Below are positions 6,684 to 9,804 of a stretch of DNA of 9,804 nt, piece by piece. The stretch lies in assembly GCA_029004655.1 (NCBI GenBank), contig JAQVYP010000061.1, positions 1 to 9,804 of the forward strand, in the 5' to 3' direction. The stretch comes from Oscillospiraceae bacterium. Lineage in GTDB: Bacteria; Bacillota; Clostridia; Oscillospirales; Acutalibacteraceae. A program made the position numbers and the translations under genes. The notes beneath the pieces are model-generated. The model saw only the letters and a list, made by a program, of their open reading frames with translations. It ran no database searches and had not been told where the DNA came from. Each line of letters starts with the position of its first letter. Position 1 is the first letter of the stretch.

Positions 6684-7166
6684 ATGACTATTTCGCGTCG
6701 TGTGATTAAATTTTTTCCGATACTGTTAATTCCCCTAACGGCATTTATAATATCTCGATGGTATTTTCAGCTTATGCTTATTCAAGGTAAGTCTATGGAA
6801 CCCACCTATCACTCCAACCAACTTGTTTTTTTAAATAAACAGTCCGATGTTTATAATATCGGTGATGTTGTTGCATTTCACAGCGACTCATTAAATTCAA
6901 TCTTGGTAAAGCGAATTGTGGCTGCACCAGGTGATCGAATTTTTTTAATTGAAAATCAGTTATATGTAAATGACAAAGCATATTATGACTGCCAGTGGGA
7001 TATTGCATATACTGATAGCGAAGAAATCCTACTTAATGAAAATGAATATTTTATGGTAGGCGATAACTTTGATGAAAGCATTGACAGCCGTGACTCACGA
7101 GTGTGGCTTGTTAATAAAGATGACTTAATAGGTATCGTAATTCCAAATAAAACATATAACAAATAA
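6684..7166 (+). CDS. Type I signal peptidase (S26 family), compact Gram-positive type
   Basis: The protein has 160 residues with one N-terminal membrane segment (about 11-33) and the external catalytic domain. Box B is QGKSMEPT with nucleophile Ser37. Box D is LVKRIVAAPGD with general base Lys76. Box E is VGDNFDESIDSR (125-136). Length and boxes fit a complete Ser/Lys signal peptidase. It begins three bases after the previous stop and has no good Shine-Dalgarno sequence, so it is probably translated by coupling. An extra, operon-encoded signal peptidase suggests a dedicated substrate, the best local candidate being the AYIDP small protein, although it could simply supplement the housekeeping enzyme. 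It is the last gene of the run. No hairpin terminator is visible directly after it, though the inverted-repeat element at 7216-7380 could serve. Confidence 0.9.
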   Translation: MTISRRVIKFFPILLIPLTAFIISRWYFQLMLIQGKSMEPTYHSNQLVFLNKQSDVYNIGDVVAFHSDSLNSILVKRIVAAPGDRIFLIENQLYVNDKAYYDCQWDIAYTDSEEILLNENEYFMVGDNFDESIDSRDSRVWLVNKDDLIGIVIPNKTYNK

Positions 7167-7215
7167 TATGATAGCTGTTTAACTTACCATATCGAGTGTT
7201 CATAACGGACTTAAG

Positions 7216-7380
7216 TCTTATACTAATTCCAAATAAAAATCAACCAATCTTCGCGGTCTTTTGTTTGCGAGACTGCGTTGTCGTTCTCGGCGGGCGATAG
7301 CCCGCCTTCGTCCTCCGCCTTGTCTCACAAACAAAACCCTCGCAAATCTTGGTCACTTTTTAATTGGAATTAGTATTAGA
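7216..7380. mobile_element. MITE-like non-coding element with 24-bp terminal inverted repeats
   Basis: The left end (7216-7239, containing TACTAATTCCAA) and the right end (7357-7380) are inverted copies matching at 22 of 24 positions. Inside, the two halves continue as an imperfect long palindrome: TTTTGTTTGCGAGAC on the left faces GTCTCACAAACAAAA on the right. They meet at a perfect GC-rich hairpin, GGCGGGC-GATA-GCCCGCC (7289-7306). The hexamer GGACTT occurs at 7207-7212 and again at 7381-7386, hinting at a target duplication, but the left copy is three bases away from the repeat and part of a local palindrome, so this is weak. There is no transposase or long ORF inside. The GC-rich core contrasts with the AT-rich flanks. 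It could move in trans, or act as a terminator or RNA structure after the operon. Confidence 0.65.
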
Positions 7381-7389
7381 GGACTTTGA

Positions 7390-7998
7390 TTGACTAATTC
7401 TGTTGCACCTCTCCCACGCAGTGCTGTGTTACCGGTTGCTCCCGCCTTTTACAGCATTGGTGTTCCAATGACCGAATCTGTAAAACTGCTTAAAGCCTCC
7501 GAACTAAATCAGGAAGCCGATGAACTTTTCCAAAAATTTAAAGAACATGCCGATTACATTTTAAAATGCGGTCTTAATTATCCTGCGCACGAGGTGAGGT
7601 ACGAACAAAGCATAGTTGCTCCAGCCGTCAGTTATCTTTGCCAAATATATCAATTGACAAATGATGAAAAATACCGTTCTGCCGCTGAAGATCAAATCTC
7701 TTTACTCGAACTTTTTAATGGAAAACAACCTGATTATCATCTTTATGAAACGGCAATTCGCCACTGGGATGACTACTGGTTCGGAAAAGCACACTGTTAC
7801 GGCGATACTTTCCCGCATTATTGGAGCAGTCTTACCGGAAACAGTTTTTTTGGAATATTTTAAAGTTTCTGATTCACAAGACTTTTTTTAGTAAACGGTA
7901 TTCCGGCACACTTTTATGATGTCCTCGCAAACGACCATGATTGGGGTTTATATTTCGCATCCAAATTTTATAGAGATAAAATTACAAGTGCCTATTAA
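7390..7998 (+). pseudogene. Decayed, 5'-truncated gene; two frame slips
   Basis: A protein-like frame begins directly after the inverted-repeat element (in-frame stop at 7387, no proper ATG or ribosome binding site) and reads to TAA 7858-7863. It contains DYILKCGLNYPAHEVRYEQS and RHWDDYWFGKAHCYGDTFPH. The sense then continues in the next frame as EYFKVSDSQDFF (7853-7888), and afterwards returns to the first frame as VNGIPAHFYDVLANDHDWGL, ending ITSAY at TAA 7996-7998. Both switches fall in runs of seven T (7845-7851 and 7883-7889). The first needs one T removed and the second one T added to restore one frame of about 203 codons. The Trp- and Tyr-rich helical composition would suit a carbohydrate-active helical-barrel protein, but I do not recognise the family. 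The missing 5' end and absent start indicate a remnant; the T-run slips could also be sequencing errors. Confidence 0.6.
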
Positions 7999-8118
7999 TT
8001 TATTTATTAAAAATTAATATATAAAATTTGCTTTATCTATCCTCATTATGTTTTTTAAACAGAACATAAAATGGACATTGAATAGAAAAGCAACCGTGTG
8101 TCCCTTATATAATACATA

Positions 8119-8165
8119 AAAGCACCTCGATTTATGGTTTGTTATACCATAAATCGAGGTGCTTT
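8119..8165. terminator. Strong bidirectional-looking terminator hairpin
   Basis: A perfect 20-bp stem pairs 8119-8138 (aaagcacctcgatttatggt) with 8146-8165 around the 7-nt loop TTGTTAT. On the minus strand it lies about 65 bases after the AraC-family stop and is followed by a short T-rich tract, fitting termination of that gene. On + it would stop read-through from the decayed gene. The rest of 7999-8229 is AT-rich and holds no gene that I can see. Confidence 0.8.
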
Positions 8166-8229
8166 GCTAGTATTCAAGCTGACATTATGCTGTACTTTAT
8201 TATTTTATCTGATTTTAAATATAACAAGA

Positions 8230-9084
8230 CTACTCCAGCTCTTGCAACCGTCTAAATTCGGTAGGTGAAACATCATAATGTTTGCGAAAGCATCTGATAA
8301 AATATGATGCACTTTCATATCCGCAAGCAGTCGCAATTTCGTTTACGGTTTGGTTGCTTGTTTTTAGCAGTTTTTTAGCTTTTTGGAGACGCAAAATTCG
8401 TATATATTCAACAGGAGATAGCCCTATTTGTGACTTAAACTTACGGCAAAAATAAGATTCTTCATATGAAAACATATCTGCAATAGAGGCAGTTGAAAGA
8501 GGCTTATCAAAATTATCCTGTATATAATCAATAACATCGTTTATTTTTTCACTAACAGATGAATATATATACTTATTATTGACGTAGTTTCGAAATAAAA
8601 CTCCCAGAATACAATAAACATATCCCTTAACAAACAAAGAATTTGCATCACTTTCTCTTTCAAGTTCTTCAGTTATATAATCTATATATTTTTTAATTTC
8701 CTCATCACGAACTAAATTAACAAAACGAATGCGATTTTGTAAAAGTGGATCAATATTTTTATTATTACCTGGAGAACTATCGGACATCAAAGACAATTCA
8801 AACATTATAACACGATATTTAACACCATCATTTCCCGCGTCCGCATTGTGCAACTGACGAGGATTTATGATGACAATATCACCTTTTTTTGCAATATACT
8901 TCACATCATCACAAGTAACATGCATTTCTCCCTCATCAATTAAAAGCAGTTCTACCCTATCATGCCAATGAATATTAAAGCTTCGGGAGTTACAGGATCT
9001 TGTGAATTGCAAGAGTTTTACCGGCGAATTACCGTAATCAACATGTGTCAGCTCTTTTTTTGAGTTAACCAAACTTTTCACCAC
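8230..9084 (-). CDS. AraC-family transcriptional regulator with N-terminal cupin sensor
   Basis: The protein has 284 residues. The N-terminal part (about 36-95) is an AraC-type cupin with FNIHWHDRVELLLIDEG (His39, His41), the KKGDIVIINPRQLH strand pair and His79, likely for a sugar-type ligand. The C-terminal 100 residues carry two helix-turn-helix units: STASIADMFSYEESYFCRKF (about 197-216) and VNEIATACGYESASYFIRCF (about 247-266), followed by the signature DVSPTEFRR. The start is a GTG at 9084; a second GTG follows directly, and the ribosome binding site is weak, so the true start may differ by a few codons. It is divergent from a TIM-barrel isomerase-type gene, 112 bases away, and most likely controls that gene in response to its substrate. 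Confidence 0.88.
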   Translation of the reverse strand: MVKSLVNSKKELTHVDYGNSPVKLLQFTRSCNSRSFNIHWHDRVELLLIDEGEMHVTCDDVKYIAKKGDIVIINPRQLHNADAGNDGVKYRVIMFELSLMSDSSPGNNKNIDPLLQNRIRFVNLVRDEEIKKYIDYITEELERESDANSLFVKGYVYCILGVLFRNYVNNKYIYSSVSEKINDVIDYIQDNFDKPLSTASIADMFSYEESYFCRKFKSQIGLSPVEYIRILRLQKAKKLLKTSNQTVNEIATACGYESASYFIRCFRKHYDVSPTEFRRLQELE

Positions 9085-9101
9085 TCATTAAAAAGTCTAA
9101 A

Positions 9102-9131
9102 TTGTACTATACAACGACTAATTTATATAAT
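9102..9131 (+). promoter_or_regulatory. Predicted promoter for the isomerase-type gene, overlapping a small palindrome
   Basis: TATAAT (9126-9131) has TTGTAC (9102-9107) 18 bp upstream. The -35 region overlaps the inverted repeat TTGTA-CTA-TACAA (9102-9114). On the minus strand the same stretch offers TATAGT (9111-9106) with TTCATT 17 bp upstream, a weak candidate for the regulator's own promoter. Overlapping divergent promoters would suit control of both genes by the AraC-family protein. This is prediction from sequence only. Confidence 0.45.
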
Positions 9132-9196
9132 GAAATTTTTACCTGTTCAGTGTATCATAACATTAAACAATAAGCAATATGGAAGGTGGTTTATAT

Positions 9197-9804
9197 ATGC
9201 AAATAGGAGTTTGCATTAATCAAGTCAGTGGCGAGGAAATGGCGGAAAAGTTCAAAGCAATCACGGACGAAGGATTTTATTCCTGCCAATTAATATCATG
9301 GAATCCTACGTTATGGACTGACGAAAATGCAGAAATTATTATTAAAGCTATTAAGAAATACAATATTACGATTTCAGCTTTTTGGTGTGGATGGGAAGGA
9401 CCATGTGTTTGGAATTTCTATGATGGGCAGGAAACGCTTGGGCTTGTTCCTGTTACTTATCGTTTTCAAAGAATGAAGAACTTAATGGACGGTGCGGACT
9501 TTGCCAAAAAACTCGGTGTAACTGATGTTGTAAGCCATATGGGATATATTCCTGAAAATCCGTATGATGTTAACTATCAAGGATTCTGTACCGCTATTCG
9601 TACAGTAGCAAATCACTTGAAAGGAAACGGACAATATCTGCTATTTGAAACCGGACAGGAAACCCCTGTAACCATGCTGCGTTGTTTTGAAACCGTTGGT
9701 CTTGATAACCTCGGGGTAAATCTCGATACAGCAAACGTTATTCTGTATGGTAAAGCTAATCCTGTAGACGCGCTTGATGTGTTTGGTAAATATGTTCGTA
9801 ATCT
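9197..9804 (+). CDS. Sugar phosphate isomerase/epimerase-type TIM-barrel protein (3' end beyond window)
   Basis: The frame opens at ATG 9197, after AAGGTGG (9183-9189) seven bases upstream, and runs off the right edge with 202 residues visible. It belongs to the xylose-isomerase-like / AP-endonuclease-2 TIM-barrel group. Strand-end residues fit metal ligands: VVSHMGY with His114, LLFETGQE with Glu151 and VNLDTAN with Asp177. The early part, MQIGVCINQVSGEEMAEKFK, has the typical beta-1/helix-1 pattern. Such enzymes isomerise or epimerise sugars, keto sugars or related polyols in the cytosol; the specific substrate cannot be named. It is divergent from the AraC-family regulator. The last ligand region and the C-terminus are not seen, so completeness is unknown. 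Confidence 0.82.
   Translation, partial: MQIGVCINQVSGEEMAEKFKAITDEGFYSCQLISWNPTLWTDENAEIIIKAIKKYNITISAFWCGWEGPCVWNFYDGQETLGLVPVTYRFQRMKNLMDGADFAKKLGVTDVVSHMGYIPENPYDVNYQGFCTAIRTVANHLKGNGQYLLFETGQETPVTMLRCFETVGLDNLGVNLDTANVILYGKANPVDALDVFGKYVRN

Noticed and set aside
6478..6687. Second + frame overlapping the end of the cytidylyltransferase gene
   Set aside because: It is another reading of a well-supported gene, with no recognisable domain.
7207..7386. GGACTT direct repeats as a true target-site duplication
   Set aside because: The left copy is three bases from the inverted repeat and is part of the local palindrome GACTTAAGTC, so the match may be coincidence; it is only mentioned as weak support.
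1..9804. CRISPR array, tRNA, rRNA or phage genes
   Set aside because: No regularly spaced repeats, cloverleaf-like segments or phage structural proteins were seen on either strand.

Overview
The window looks like a low-GC chromosome segment from a Gram-positive anaerobe, most likely class Clostridia (Bacillota) and possibly a gut member. This rests on AT-rich codon use, strong AGGAGG/GGAGG ribosome binding sites, a short YidC that begins directly at its first core helix, and an LtaS-like five-helix sulfatase-fold protein. No rRNA, tRNA, CRISPR array or phage gene is visible, so the taxonomic guess is inference.

Layout. 1-132 is the 3' end of an unidentified gene, closed by a strong hairpin (139-185). 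A consensus-like promoter (358-386) then starts a tight seven-gene run, all on + (419-7166), with gaps of 18 nt or less and no internal terminator. The genes are: (1) a polytopic membrane protein with an extracellular sulfatase/phosphoethanolamine-transferase-fold domain; (2) an unusual fusion of a YidC/Oxa1-type insertase with a CDP-glycerol:glycerophosphotransferase (TagB/TagF-like) domain; (3) an 85-residue small membrane protein with an AYIDP motif; (4) a class V PLP aminotransferase; (5) a cysteine-rich DUF2284 protein; (6) a LicC/PntC-like nucleotidyltransferase; (7) a compact type I signal peptidase. After this come a 165-bp MITE-like inverted-repeat element (7216-7380) and a decayed, 5'-truncated gene (7390-7998) with opposing single-base slips in two T7 tracts. 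A second strong hairpin (8119-8165) follows. The window ends with an AraC-family regulator on the minus strand (8230-9084), divergent from a sugar-phosphate isomerase/epimerase-type TIM-barrel gene that runs off the end (9197-9804).

How the genes may work together. Genes 1-7 read as an envelope-modification operon. An aminotransferase could make an amino-phospho-alcohol or aminophosphonate. The cytidylyltransferase could activate it as a CDP derivative. The glycerophosphotransferase domain, tethered to a YidC-like membrane module, could transfer or polymerise it. The extracellular sulfatase-fold enzyme could remodel it or move it onto a surface acceptor. The signal peptidase and the small membrane protein would be accessory. 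The chemistry of the moiety is not determined by the sequence: no PEP mutase or phosphonopyruvate decarboxylase is present in the window. The right-hand part (AraC plus TIM-barrel enzyme) looks like an unrelated sugar-utilisation locus.
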